From Owenia fusiformis (Eukaryota > Annelida > Polychaeta > Sabellida > Oweniidae), in NCBI GenBank assembly GCA_903813345.2, contig CAIIXF020000007.1:2793730-2857729 (forward strand): a DNA stretch of 64,000 nucleotides, written 5' to 3'. This document shows, piece by piece, positions 10,877 through 25,800 of this stretch. Both the position numbers and the translations under genes were made by a program. How positions within the stretch are numbered: the stretch's first letter is position 1; the number at the start of each line of letters is the position of its first letter. The notes under the pieces are model-generated. The model had not been told where the DNA came from. It did no database searches and saw only the letters and a list, made by a program, of their open reading frames with translations.

Positions 10877-13800
10877 ATGAGTACACCAACAAGTGGTGGA
10901 AGGAGGAGAGGTGCAACTAGAACATATTCTGCAGAAGACCATGCCCTTTCTGTTATTGCTCGTGAGGTGAGATAAATTTCATTCTTGTCTATTATTAGCT
11001 CACATGCCTGGTCACTGGTGAGCTATTGCAATCTTTTATTGTCTATTATTAAAAATAAGAAGACAGTATGATGGTAATTTTGTTTAGTATGTAGTTGCTA
11101 TCCATTCTCAAAGCCATTTGTCCATCTCGTTCTGGTCTCGGTTACCTACTATATCTACTTTTTTCATGGCCTGACTGCATTGGTGTAGAACTTGAAATAT
11201 AAGTTACCTAAAGATTGGGGGATTGGGGGTCTTACTAATGAAACCCTATCACCTACGTTGCGTCAACCATTGAGCATTTAGCACGATATCCAAGAGGTAA
11301 AATATGGACTGTGAAAATGATTTCCTTGCAAGTTCCTGAAGTTTCAATACGAAAAGTTACCAAATATTTGTGAAAAAAATTGAATGTAAGTTCGTTGATT
11401 TTTTGATTTACATGTGTGTGTCTTCTATATTTGGTCTAAATTATAAAGCATCGCGAACAGGTCCTACTGTATTAATAGACTAATACAGCAGATGACCCAT
11501 TCATACTTTCTGCGCAGCATTTCGTTCAGACCAATAGTTCAACTGTATATCATGCAGTTTCTTCTATTTTAGAACAGGGCAGAGAACGATGAGAAACTCG
11601 TCTGCAAAATATTGTATTTTAATATTTTATAATTATTTTCACATCAGACATTGTTGGATGACATGTTACCAAATTAAAGTTCAATGGTCAATACATTATT
11701 CCAAGAAGTCAACACGAGGAAAAATGGAAAAGTCCAAAAAGCATTTACACAAATTTCATTTAAGTACTGTGCTTATGCTTCATCATGAACAAAACGAAGG
11801 TGATATGGTTTCATTGAAATGTGTGTTCTAACCTCTAGAAGGTAAGTAAGACTCCCAATCTTTAGGTAACTCTTATATTTCAAGTTCTACCGATGCAGTA
11901 AAAAAATAGTACAACAGAAGCTTATGTTATATTTGAAGTCAAAAATTTTCAGCACTAGCCAAACACCATGTCACTGTTTTATTGAGTTACAAAGTACTAA
12001 AAATTGTGCATTGAGATATGGAAAAATATGTTTTCCTGTATTGATTTAAATAGTAGCTGAATGTTAACAACCTATGCACATTTACATATTACTACACAAT
12101 AAATAGTCTGTTGATTGGAATGTGGCGTCATATTTGTTAGGCTTTACATTAAGAGTAATCACTGATTTACATGAAAGCTGGCAATACTTGATAGAATCTT
12201 AATTTCATTCTTTAAAAAAAGGTTCCAACATGACCATTCTCTGATTTGGTTTTCAACCAATCAGAATGAAGCGTAGCCACCCTCTAATTTTCCATGCACG
12301 CATGACCGTGCATCCTGCTTTCAGGAATATGTATCATGTTTCATTTTGACGTCACTCCTGGGAATGGAAAAAATATTAAAAATAACAGCATGTTTGGTTA
12401 TTTCGGGGACAGAATGTCAGTAAAGATGCAATCACATATCCAACTTGTGCTGAATTTCACCATCTTGAATGGCCTATCATTATTTATTCCTTAATTTTTT
12501 AAATTGTGTTTGGCACAAATATTTAGCAAAATAAAGTGTCTCTATTACTGATAGGACATGTTCATGTAATTTTTTAAAAATGGGTCCTAGGAATATTTTA
12601 AGAATGGAAGATACATGTTATTTCGGGTGGTTTTTAGAACCAATAGTCTATCAAATCTAAAACAAAAGCAATTAAAGAAAATATTTTAGAGAAAAATACA
12701 TTTATATTTTAGATATTTTGGATTTCTTATAGTTTGTGTTACTCTCTTAGTTTAGCCAGAGGTTTAGGCACAAAAAGTAATTTATTAGAAATATATCATA
12801 ATGTTATGTTCTAGTACCTAAAATATGCATAAATATTTCTCCATATCATATTGATATTGATTGACTAGAAAAAATCCAATGTAATGCAATGCACTGAAAC
12901 TAAACCTACTGGAGTCTTCACTGACTAGAATATATCAAGATCAACAGGAAATCAAAGAAAAGTTAACAAAACAAAAATAGAATGTCACTTGCCTTGAAAA
13001 CGTCATTATTGTTGATAGAAAAGCTGAGTATTTATCTTACATGTGAGTAAGGATGCTACAAAATCTAACTATTTTCTGACAATGAAAAAAATGTTAGTTA
13101 AACAAACATGAACTTCTGGTTCTCAGTGAGTAAAAATAAAAGGAAGAATTGCTGTTGTTTTATATATCAGCTTGACTACAGTAAAAAAAAGTGAATGGCA
13201 GATGGTGAACATGTGGGGTCAAGCAGCCTGATATTTCTTATATGTTATATATTTTATATGAACTATTTTAGTTTTACACTGTGGCAATAATAGGTCGAGG
13301 CTTATTAGATTGTGGTGTTCTATATTCCAGATTAATAGTTTGCAAAGGATGGGTTGTATTTAATTGTCAGATGTTACCTTATGTAGTTTTTCTCTTTAAT
13401 TTTTTTTTACAAATATGAGGCCGTTGCAAACCATAAAATATAAATTATTTCATTCAAGGTAGTCCAATGAGTAAACTCTTTAAAAGAAATCTTCTAATGG
13501 ATGTTGCTCATCCCTTTTGATACATGGAAGCTGGATAAACTTGTAGCAGAGCATGAGGCTTTCTTAGTAACTGAACTTTTTTATACAAACATATATTTGT
13601 TAATATTTTTGTAACCTTAGCTCTATAAATTACAGTTTTTTCAACATACCTTTTCATATTAAGGTTAGTTTATAAACTATAACTCACTGTCATTGACACT
13701 GGGATATGAGATTCGGATCAAGCAAAAATGAGACTCACACTTATTTTTGATATTCGGTACTGAAATCGGCTATATTCTAAATAAAAGCAGATGAGAACAA

Positions 13801-16800
13801 TATTTTCTATTTTCTGATATGGTAGTCCATAATGTCTAAATATGATGGTTATCTTTACCATACCCCAATGTATCCTCATTACACAAACACGATTTTACAC
13901 AGATTACCAGTACAATCATAAAATGTTTTATTTCTTGAAAAACTAGTTTGATTTCATATTAAGAACCTTTGTAAATAATAGGAAGTTGATGTTGACACTG
14001 TTCAACTTCCAGTATGATAACATTTGTGAGGGAAGCAAGGTAAGTCTGAGAAGACTTCTAACTACCACAACCAATATACATAAAGTTGATACCTGCCTAT
14101 ACTGAACAGATATTTTACACATTTCCCTGTTATCTAGGGGAGGGCTAGCTATGAACAAGTATCTTATCTTAAGTCATGTGCTAATCTTCAATAATCCCAG
14201 TGTTTAATAAATCAGTGTATATCTACCACAGGGAAGTTACTTACTGATTACATAGTTACTTCATTGTGTTATCATCTTTGGGAGGGGGTTACCATTATTA
14301 GGAATACCAATGTTCTTACAATAATTTATTGTACAAAGAATAAATTTTTCAAAATGTAAAAAATCTCTTTTTTGTGGTTTTCAAAATCCCATTTGGTTAT
14401 ATGTATATATGGCTAATATTCAGATTCTCAATTTTAGTTGCTAATCAGTTTGTGTTTATTCCATGTGAATTACTGAAAAAGAGGATGATGTTTGCTCAGA
14501 ATGTCTTTATACTTTGTACTTCATGAAGTAGGACATATATTATAGCTAAGCATATTTGTCTAAATTTTTCATTGGGGTGATAAAGATCATAAATTACTTG
14601 TAATAATGATATCAGTTCATCTTGCACTAAAATATAATTTAACAACATCTTCACCATTGCAAATCACATTTATGTTCTATATTGTCACGAACTAGAAATC
14701 TGACATTCCACAGTCACATTGTCTCCAACTATGAAGTATGAGGAGAGATAAGTGTTATAACCTTTCACTGTTATATGTGGATTATTACTGACTATCAATC
14801 AGATCCTGAGCATACCTCCAAGTTTATATTGTCTCAGTCTCATCTATTAATATTTTAAATTTTCAATAGTATTGTATCTGGTTGACTATTTAAAAGAACT
14901 TAAAAAGTTCAGGTCTAAGCATGCAGTATAGTTAGCAGATCTCTTATCACTTTACATTTCCTTGAAGGCAAATCTTTGCAAACTCAATTTGATTTTAGCA
15001 AGATTTTATAATTTTGCAATACTTGTATTCTCAGCCAAATTCTACTTGATTTCAAACAATCATTCCTTGTTCTGATAAAATATTTGCAATTTCACAAGCC
15101 AAAACAGTTATTGCTTTATCTTAGAGGTAATATTTATTTCACCCAAATGATGATACAATGAGCCCTTGTCTTTTTTTATAGATTCATTTCTATGTTACTT
15201 GTTTAGCCATATCCCTAAATCAAACACATTAGATATATGAAAATGGCACAAACATCTCTTTCATTAAATTGATTTCAATGAATTTGTGTCGCTTATGAAG
15301 TACATATGTATTGTGTCTTTTACATGTCTTGTTGGTACAGATTGAAAAAGATCTTCATTTCATACATTGAGTTTGTCACTTTTTTCCTATTAGTTTAATT
15401 GCAAACTTGCATTTATAATACAGGTGTATTATCTTATTACCACCGAACATTTGAATCCTTGTATCTGTTCTGTTTTCTCGCATGTAGATAATGCTGGTTC
15501 ATACTGTACTAAAAGATAAAGGTGTGCCTGTGTTACCTATATCTTCAACAAATCTACCAGTAACATAATTGGGGCCATGTCATGTTTGTGATTAAAGTAG
15601 ATGTATAAACACGATCCAAAACAATAACCATCCAATGTTTTATGGTTTCAGTTTCAGTTGGTTTTAGTTAGTTTTCTTTCATAATCCTTTGTTATTATAA
15701 CATTTTGTCATCTTGTTCAAGATCTGGGTTCTGAAATAAGAAAATATATGCAGTATAATAAACATTCTATGTTGGTTGATATTTTGATGCCTCCCCTCAG
15801 AAATATAGCCATGTAGTATCAAACTTCAGCAATTATAGCATAAGAGTTATTTTTGACATAGGTGTAAAAGTATTAGGTTCTAGAATGTCTATAAACACCT
15901 CCTCAGTACATTAAAAATGTTATAATGGGGTGAATTAGGGAAGGAAATGGTTTGTACTGCACATGTATATTGGGAGGCATACACTGGTTTGTACTGCACA
16001 TGTATATTGGGAGGCATACACTGGTTTAGCTCATCATAACAGAGATAAACACAAACATTGAGAAGGGGGGGGTGCTCTTCATGTATATTGATTCATAGAT
16101 TTAGAAACATTTGTTGATATTTTGACCCCTCTGTAGAACATTTTGGCTTCCATTTTCAAAAATCTAAAAAATATTTACCTCACACTTGTGATAAAACTTA
16201 TTGATGGTCAGAGCCTAGAACATAGGAAAGATGAAGCTCCCTTTTAAGAAGCAAAATCAAACTATTTGAAATTGTAGCTAACCTTAGAGCAGAATGTATT
16301 CCTATTCAAAGAGACAACATGAAAATGTAATAACATCTCCATACAAATCATGCTCACTTGCCACATGAGCCATCGTATCTAAACCAGACATTTTATTAGC
16401 TATTGGAGCAAGTAATCTCTTTCATAGAAAGTCACTGTAATCTGTGACATTTACATTATTGCCTTTATTGTATATTATTAGGAGGTCTTAAAATATTGCC
16501 AATATCAATTCGTTATTTTTTTTCTCTGAACCCTTTTCTATTACTTTCAGTTAGGTTCTATCAATCTACTGTATGCTCATATTAAAGACTTGGGTCAGAC
16601 ATTGCAGGTCAAAAAAGTTCAAAAAATCATTTTTCAACTTGCTTCAAATTGATCATCAATCATCTTCAAGTTCCAGATTCTAAAAGTTCATATCTGACCT
16701 TAGATTTGAGATTTGACTTATCGTTGACCTTCAGTGACCTTCAAAATTTAAGAGAAATAGATTTTTAAATGTCTAAATGTTAAAGGAAGTATGAAGAATT

Positions 16801-19800
16801 GGATACAGGTTTTTGTACAGTCTACAGCCTCCCCCCCCTCCCCCTTCCCCTGCCTCACTATTTGCCTTTTTAAACAGAATGGGGAGACAACAACAACAGA
16901 GGGGTCAGAGTAGCTTAAATTAATACATGGAAATCCTAGTACAGTGTATGTGTTATGTATCATGTTTTGAGATGTACCCTTTATCTCCCAAGTCAGACTG
17001 TAAGCCTGTTTCTGTTTACATCAGTCAGTTATGAGGTCATTGCTTCCTAATCATGAAATGCCCAGCTGGTTAGACTTTCTTATGAAATGGAGAGAAATCT
17101 GAGAGAATTAAGCATGTTGTATAGTGTGAGGACATAGTTTTTATTTTAGATTATGCCGAAATTTTAGAAATCCTGGCATTTTGTTAACTTGAAGAGAGAC
17201 AAAATGTCTGATATTAGAGGATCCTGTGTTTTATACAAAGGAACCTATCTCTTTTGCCTACCTATACCTGTAACGCCCAATGCCATGATGCCTTTTAATT
17301 TCTTTGAAATATCAGAATGATTCATTGACTAATGTCTGTCTGGAAGATACATTATAATCATACTTCTTTTTTCTTTTTTCAAAATGCATTATATGTATAG
17401 TTGTTTTGATATGCTACAGGCATCCAAAGTAATGTTTACCCTTAATCTACATCTGCTAGCAATATGACCCCTTTCAACATTTGTTGCAATATTATTGTGA
17501 TTCGGTTTATATAAATTATTCATTTTATAGAACTTAGTGATTTTAGAAAATTAATATTTTACTCTAACTTGAATTGATTTGGTCCCACTTTATTTTAATT
17601 AGTTTGGCGATATTCACCAATTCATAACATCTTCAGAGTTTAAAATAAATCTCTGGGAATTTGCTCTTTTCATGCTATGTTCAGGTGTTCAATAAGTATT
17701 GCTAATTTTGCTATTACTATTGTTCTCTTGCTTTTTTCTTCATGAAACTTTCACAACATGACCTAATTCTATTACAATTTCTTGACAATTAATTCAATAT
17801 CAACAAAGTTATGGTTACTATGGTAACAATTTTAAAAATCTTGTCTGTTGTAAATTAAATGAGAAGAACAGGACAAAGCCAAGTACTCACTCAACCAAAA
17901 TAGCCTCTAAAATGTTAATATTAGAATATTCTTCAAATTGAATACCATCGAACAACCCCAACTTACAGTATTACGGCTTTCATCACTTTCCTGAAGACAC
18001 TTTGGGCCAATGCCACGCGAGGAATGGAATTGAGTAGGTCAGCTAAGGATTTAATAATAAACCAGGTCTAAATTAAATATTCAACACTTGACTTAATTAC
18101 GAGTAATCATTCAAAGAAATTAAGATTCTTAGTTATATACTACCTTATCAGATTTTCATGTGTGCATTGTATATTTTTATTAAGCCATGCGTGGGATGGT
18201 TCTTGGCTGCAGAAATTAGGCAGATACCTATATACATGTATGTCGTAGTTGCAATAAAAAAAGACTATTGTATTCTATAGATGGAACATTTTAGTTAAAT
18301 CTCATCTTTGAAATCTGATGGTACAAGATTATGCAACAGGACAGAGAAGAAACTATTAAAATAAATATAAAGAATACTGACAAATCATCACAATACTTAC
18401 CCTGAGGGTACATGTTTTGAAATTGGATTGATGTAAGAAAGCCAAGATATTTCAACCTAAAATAAAGCAAATATTTGACTATTATTTGACCAGAGTGTGA
18501 CTCACATTTGAGTAGAATCTTACATTTAAATAGTATTTAAGTGTTATTGATCGGCGTTTGGAAGAGAAATGTACACTCAAAACATGATTGACAGCATTGA
18601 GTAATTCAACTCAAAATACAGTGTAAGAAGTTTGTTAGAAAAAACGTGATAAATATGTTGACTTGTACAAATCAAGATTATCCCATTTGAAATACAAAGT
18701 AGATGTTTTTACAGTACAAGAAAAGCTTTAAAAATATAAGCTCGCAGACAGATATATTTAATATACATGTACTGTATATAATAAAACAATGTTTTATTCG
18801 TTTAGGCGGAGGGCAGACTGGTGGCCAAACGGCAGGCCAGGGCTGAGGCCAGGGGGCTGAGGATGAAAGAACTAGAGAAGCAAGCTAGAGAGGTAAACTT
18901 TGAAACATTGTAAGAATAAAACCATAATCCTGAGGAGTCTATCATGACTTCCATATCCATATCTGTGCAAAAGAGCAGACAAGATAGATGAAAGTGGGTC
19001 TCTACTAAATCACAATGTCAAAAGTCTAATCTACTGTAGTAATATAAATCCCATTTTTCCAAATGTTATGAATTGATTACTCGTAGACTTTGTCAAGACA
19101 CAATGACACAAGAAGAACATTACATGCAATATTGATTATTGGTAAAAGAACTGTTTAAACAAACTGCACATATTTTTGATTCTGGTAACATTTTCATTTT
19201 GGTAGCAAACAGCTCTGACAAAAGATACAATATGTTAGTAATAGTAAGTTGTATTGCAACAAAGGCATTTGTATTAAAATTTGTCATATTCTTTCAACAG
19301 AATGGAATAATTGTTTTGTATGAAGTTGCTATGCTTACGGGCTGAATTAACTACTCATGTTCTATTTTCATTTCGTTTAATTTTTTAAATATACAGAGAA
19401 GTAAAACCTTTTTAATTCAAATGCTACCAGGATGGACCAAACTTGTTTGTATTAGTTTGTGTTCACATTTGCATTATATTTTTTGAATGTGAATCAATGA
19501 GAGAATGCCAATGTTCCCTTTATTCAACATTAGAGAGGTATTATAATTCACAGTTCTTATGCTACAGGTTATGTGTATCTTAGGATGTTGGAACATCATG
19601 GTGTCATAAGTTGTTGGAGTAAATGAGCCTTACAATACAAATAGGGCCCTTTATTCAGTTGACAGTCAAAAGTATATTCCTTCACCTGCGATCTTGGTGT
19701 ATTTAATCGGCATTTTTGCCCATTTGATTCAATTGTTAATATTTATTTTGTTAGTTAAATTCAACATTAATTCATCGAAGATCAAATTTGAATGTGAAAT

Positions 19801-22800
19801 TTTAATGAAAACTATGAAATATTAACCAGATGTCTGACATTTAAAAATATTGCCAAAACTTAATTATTAACCTTTTATAAGAAAAATCAACATTTTCTTG
19901 ACCTTGAGTTAAGGTTCATGCCTCAACAAAATAAAAACTGTCATTTGAAAGAGATAAGAAGGTAGAAGCAATAGATATAGGTATAGAGCTAAGAAATACT
20001 ACCAGGATGAAAGAACACCCAAAATAATTAATTATTTTTCATGTAAAGAGTATCCATGAGTCCATTAAGTGCAGTAAAAACAATATTTAACATTTGATGC
20101 TTCAATTTTGAGTGTTTTCCTTTGGAACTTTTGACCTCCATGTTAAATGTTAAAATCCCATCATTTTACAAAGTAAATTCTGGAATATTGCAACCTGTAG
20201 CATAAGCACTTGAGTTATTTTGGTGGAATGATTAAACCAATTTACTGATATCAGTTGAGTCCAGATGTATATATGACAACAAGCTTTGAAAAAAGTTACT
20301 TTTAAAAGTAGAATACTGAGTATGAAATGGAGCTTCTGTTATATTTTGGTGTTGGTTATTCGGATTCAGGAACCAACAATGAAGAATGTGGAGTAAGATT
20401 TATAGCATAGTTGTCCTCAAAAGACAAAATTTTGGATTACGATCAGATTTTATGTCTCGGGATATTATCAAACATGATGTCATGTTTTTTTAAACTATGC
20501 CGTGCCCACAATATCAAGGTGTGGTATCTATATGTGTGGTATCTATGCTAGTCCAAGGAATATTACTCTGGATCAGTTGAGAATTTAAATAATCTGACAA
20601 CTGGTCTATACTTCAATTTGGATTTGTAGATCTGATGTCTTTATAATTCCTTTGTCATAGTAACTTTGAATTTAACGTTAATGTTTTTGTCTTCCAGGAA
20701 GAGTTTAAACAAGACAGGCAGTTTGAAAAGACCAATGAGTACAAGGTATTTATTCATATTACATCTTCTCCCTGATTCAGTGTTGTCATTTTGAGGAGTT
20801 AATAAAATATGAGCTGATAGAATAAAAAACTTGAAATACCTCAAAGTCAAGTTTTCTTGAAGTGTGAAATACATTGTGTAAGAACCCTTTCTCCATTGAC
20901 TTTGGGGCGGCAGTTTTTCTTTTAGATTTTCCAATGTCATAATGCTTCATTGCCCACAGTCTGCCAATTTTTTAGAAGTTTTTGAATGAGTACATGTGAA
21001 GGACCATCATTCATGATTTGCTTGTAATAATTCTATGTCGAGTTTGCTGGCAAGAATTTTTCTTAGTGAATCATGAATGAGATTTTGGAGTGCTTCTCCC
21101 ATGAATTTGATTCTAGAAACTATTCAGCTTTATTGTGCATGTGGAACAGATGTCTGTATCTTCTTGATATAAGATAGCTGAATCCTAGATATGAGTCATA
21201 AGAGGGAGATTTTCTCATATCCTGTATATTGTATTTTCATTGTATTTGCACTTGTAGGCTGGGGATCAGTCTCAGGTACTAGACTATTATAATATAGCGT
21301 TTCATAGGAAACAAATGTTGCTCAAAATTTGAAAGATTTCATTTTGGTCATGTTGTTTGAAGAGTTGATCAATGAATAATGTTCATAAATGAGAATTATG
21401 AAATATTTTTATTAAATGGCTAACAAAGAACCAATTGAAATAAAAAATAAATACTTATACATTTATTGTTACAATGCAACAATTTTTTCTTATGAAATGT
21501 AGCAAGCAAGTTAGGATATACTTGTATGTATCTAACAGCACTTTTCAGATTAAATTCAGTATATTTAGACTTATAATGCATCAGTGGTGTCAGAGTGTGC
21601 ATTAATCCAAGGAGAGGTTAACTTTTCCCATGATTCATAGACATCAAGATCCAATTGCATCATGGGATGAGTTTTCCTCATTCTATTTTTAGGTACTATA
21701 AAAATCAAAGCATATGAGAATGAAATATGAAGACATGCATTAACTCAACAGATACCTTGTTACCTGAATTTTTAAACTTGCTTAGTTGTAAACATTTTGT
21801 TCATATTGACTTTAACTGCACAGTTCAGAGAATAACTGATTATTCAATGAACAGTGATTATTATTCTATGGACTGACTAGTGTGTGCTTTTGAAACTGCT
21901 TCTGTTGAAGAAATGGGATTTGGTTGACATTCACTAAACAGTGGTTCTTAGAGGGTATTATACAGGGTCATATAGGGGAAGATAGATTGTGGCACAACAG
22001 TATAGCATGTACGCACCACATAAAGCATGGGGATTCACATATGCGGAATATTTATATAAATATATATGCCACAATTGAAATTCTTTTTTATCATATTATG
22101 TAACATTTTTAGGAAAAGCTTTATGGAAATTGGTTTTACACAATCTGGGTCATTCTATATCACTTCTATGCAGGGATCTCAGATAATTGGAGTGGGTGCT
22201 TTTTGTTATAGCACTGGGTGGCCTGTATTGATAACTTAAATGGGCTCCTTGCTTTAGGGATAGTTGTTCTTGGTCACTTGAGGAGTAGTCTGTATTGGGC
22301 CTTTAATAATATATTGGCTGTTTGGAAAAAAAGTTCAAGATTTTGTGTCATAATGTGCTTACCTTTAAGAAACATATCCAGTGGGACAAATCTGATATAT
22401 GTGCTGAATGCTATATGTGTACATGTGTCTAACGTATGTCAGTTTTTTCACATCGTTTCAGTTCAAGTTCTAAAGCATCAAGCATGGTTTATTTCAGTGT
22501 CAATTTAATACATTTTTCAATGTAAGAAAATCTGAAGTCAGTATAATTAATTATAAATGTTTTTTTTCTGAAAAAGGCTTGATCCTCAATCTTAAACAAA
22601 TTACTCCTAGCAGATATATTTTAATGTAATCGAAATTCAAGTAATGTGTTTATTAAGTAGAAATATACTCTATAAGATAAAACATGTTTCAAACAAGGAA
22701 AACATAAATATTAACCAATTTCCTGTTTTGTAGTATCAGTAAATGTCATGTAAATAAGAATCATTGATAACCAAAAATAAACCTTTACACTCATTGAAAT

Positions 22801-25800
22801 CTTAAATCATATCTAATTCTGTTAAAAATGTGATTTAATACTCACATGATGATGGGGAAAGCATTTTTCCTGATTTACAATGCCATAATATCAATTCACA
22901 TCTATATTTTAATATTTGATGTACATTCATTAACTAGATTTTGTTTGTTTCACTGACAGGCTACGACCAGGTTAAGCAATATGACAAACTACAGCGGGTC
23001 ACGTCGAGGGAGTGACGATTCATCAGAGGAAGGATCCACGACATCGAGAGAACTAAAGGTCAGTTGAAGGTTTGATACTAGCTGGCATTGCAATAAAGTT
23101 GCCTGTTTCAGAAATTTGAACTTTTGAACATTTTCATGAAAGAATGTCTAATACCACTAGCACTATAGCACTAATCTAATATTGGTTAATAAGTGTTGAA
23201 AATGTTAAACGAGATATTTAGTCTTAGAATTCTGTTAATTTTAGTGGTACCATTAATGAAGTTTAAATTCAAATTATTCCCCCAAAAGTGTGGTTGAGCA
23301 GAGTTCTAGCTCAAAAGTTGTCAAAAAATGAAAGAAACCATTAATTGCTCATTTTTTATGTCATCACCGCAAGTGGTGACATATTGTTACAGTGTCCAAC
23401 TTTTTGTGGATGGTGTTCTTAGTTCGGCATCTTTAACAAATGGCAGGTGGTGACATTTTGCGTGTTAATGCCTTGTTTATTAATCGCACTGGAAATGTCA
23501 TTATTTGTACAATGTGCATTTATCTCATGAGAAAGAGTAAGAAAAAACTAACATGACCTAGTTAAATTTCAAATATTTAAAAATATTGTTTCTTCTATTT
23601 CAGAAAGAATTAGCAGATTTAGAAATGAAATATAAAAATGTGCAAGTTACAAATGCACAATTAGATAATGAAAAACAAACGATAAGATTCCAGCTGGAAC
23701 TGTTGAAAGACCAGATAGAAGAGATGGAGGAGACACTAACCGATCTTCAAAGGCAGTATAAAGATAAAAATAGGGTAGGTTATTTAGTCTTGGATCAAGT
23801 CCCTCTGAAATGAGGCGAATTGTGTTTGTAGGGGGGGGGGGTGTTGCAAATGGTCAAAGTAAGACTAACTTCAAATAAGATTATTGAGTCATTATCAATG
23901 CTACATAGGTGAAAATAAGTGATGTTCTTCTCCACCCTTGCCAGGCTGAGTGTGCAGGAAATGCTTTGTGTAGATATATATACTCCTCAAAAAAAGTTAA
24001 GGACCAGTGGTTTTCCTCATAGGTTTATATGTTAACCCCCATATTTGTTTGAATGACTATTTTCTAAGCGTGGAACAAAAGAAATCCCAATAAAGAAAAT
24101 AAATCTGTATCTTGATTCTATTCCCTATAAATTCCGCAACATTTCAATGTTATATCTCCATTACATTGGGACAAAATTTGATGTCAAAATTGATGAATTT
24201 CATGAAATTTAACAAAAATGTATGATTCTTTAAAAAGTATGAAAGTACCTGTCCCAATGTGGTTTGGATTAACAGGTTTTACTCCACACATAAAACAATG
24301 GAACAAGAGTATGTACAATAGACGTTTCTGATAAATTGTGCCCTCTTTTGATCCACCAGGGAAACTATAACTTATTGGCTAGATTGATGATGCCATTGGT
24401 TGTAGGTAGCAAACTGCCCATTCAAAAATGGTATTTTTGCTAATTTTATAAAGTACAACCTATGACATCAACAATCTAGCCAATATATTGTGCTTTCTCT
24501 GATGGATCAAAAGATGGCACGATTTATCGGAAATGTCTATTAGTCTAGTAACTAGTTAACTACTAGTAAGCTGCCATCTATATGAGTCATCAACACTTAT
24601 GTTATTAATACTTTCCATCATTCTATCTGATAAAATTATTCAGAAAGTTAAAAGGAAAATGAAAAAAATATGAATTTTCAAAATGAAGGACTAAATTCGC
24701 TTGTCGAAATTGATTTCCTGATGATTAGAGCAGAAACAAGACATTTTAACTTCGGTTCATAATCTGTATTACACCAGGGTAAATCATGATCCATATGTCA
24801 CTATGACTTTGATTAAACTGACATGGGTGGTAAAAGTTCTGAAAAAACATGTTCCGGGTTACATCCAGAAGAGTTCCAGAACAAAATTATTTTAGTATGA
24901 AAGAAAATCTGTCTAAATAACTTTTAATCTCCGATATCAAATTGGAGGATGAGTTGACTTTGTTTCGAGTTGGGTGAGTTCACTTTGTTGTTTGAGTTGG
25001 GTGAGTTCATTCAGATATTATGACCATGAGGAGATTGACCTTTATCATACCAAAGTGGACGAGTTCAGTATAAATACAGACGGAAGAGTTTATTCTTCAT
25101 TTGAGGGGAAGGAACTCTGTATTGACGCGCTAATAGGGGTGAATGAACACATTCGTACTATTATAAGGGTTAACATCCTAACAATGGTAAACATGACCGG
25201 GTAATTGATGTCATTGAACTCTTGTTATACCATTGAGTCCTAATCTGACAGTCAATAACCTTTATATCAGTAATTAGAGGTTCTTAATTTCATAAACCAG
25301 CATCTCATTGGTTTAATGCTGTAGTGTTGATATAGACATATTGAGGAAGTAAAACTAATATCAATACTAGTAAACTGTATGTTGACAGATCAGTTTCAGT
25401 TTCATCTATTATTTAAACAGTAGACATAAAAACAGGTCATTCACTTATAAATGACCTTTAAACAAAGTACCATCAATTTCTCAGAATATAGGTTATTCAA
25501 TTAACACATCAAACAAATACATGCAATGACTTAGTACTTGAAAAATATGAGAATGATAGTAATGATAGTAAGACAGTCTCTGTTTTAATAACTGAAATGA
25601 TGGGCAAATCTGTGGTATGTGCTGACAAAGTGCTGATTTTCCATTATTGCTAGGAGATCCAAGGCAATTTTTTGAATGAGAGAATTTAATAATTATACTC
25701 TGAGGAATTTCATTGGTTGAATAACTTCATAAATCATGCTTGATATGTGACTACAGACAGAGTTGAGTGAACTAGTGAGGTCATCTTGCCTCTTATTGAA

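Larger units (their letters stand above)
10967..18805 (+). other. LRRFIP intron 1 (7.8 kb), no additional gene seen
   Basis: AT-rich non-coding DNA. It contains a foldback at 11173-11899, a dispersed repeat at about 12230-12490, a direct duplication at about 15954-16027 and a C-rich run at about 16830. Open frames here are short, unlike known proteins and without splice-site support. Large first introns often carry enhancers, but I see no specific site I can defend. Confidence 0.6.
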
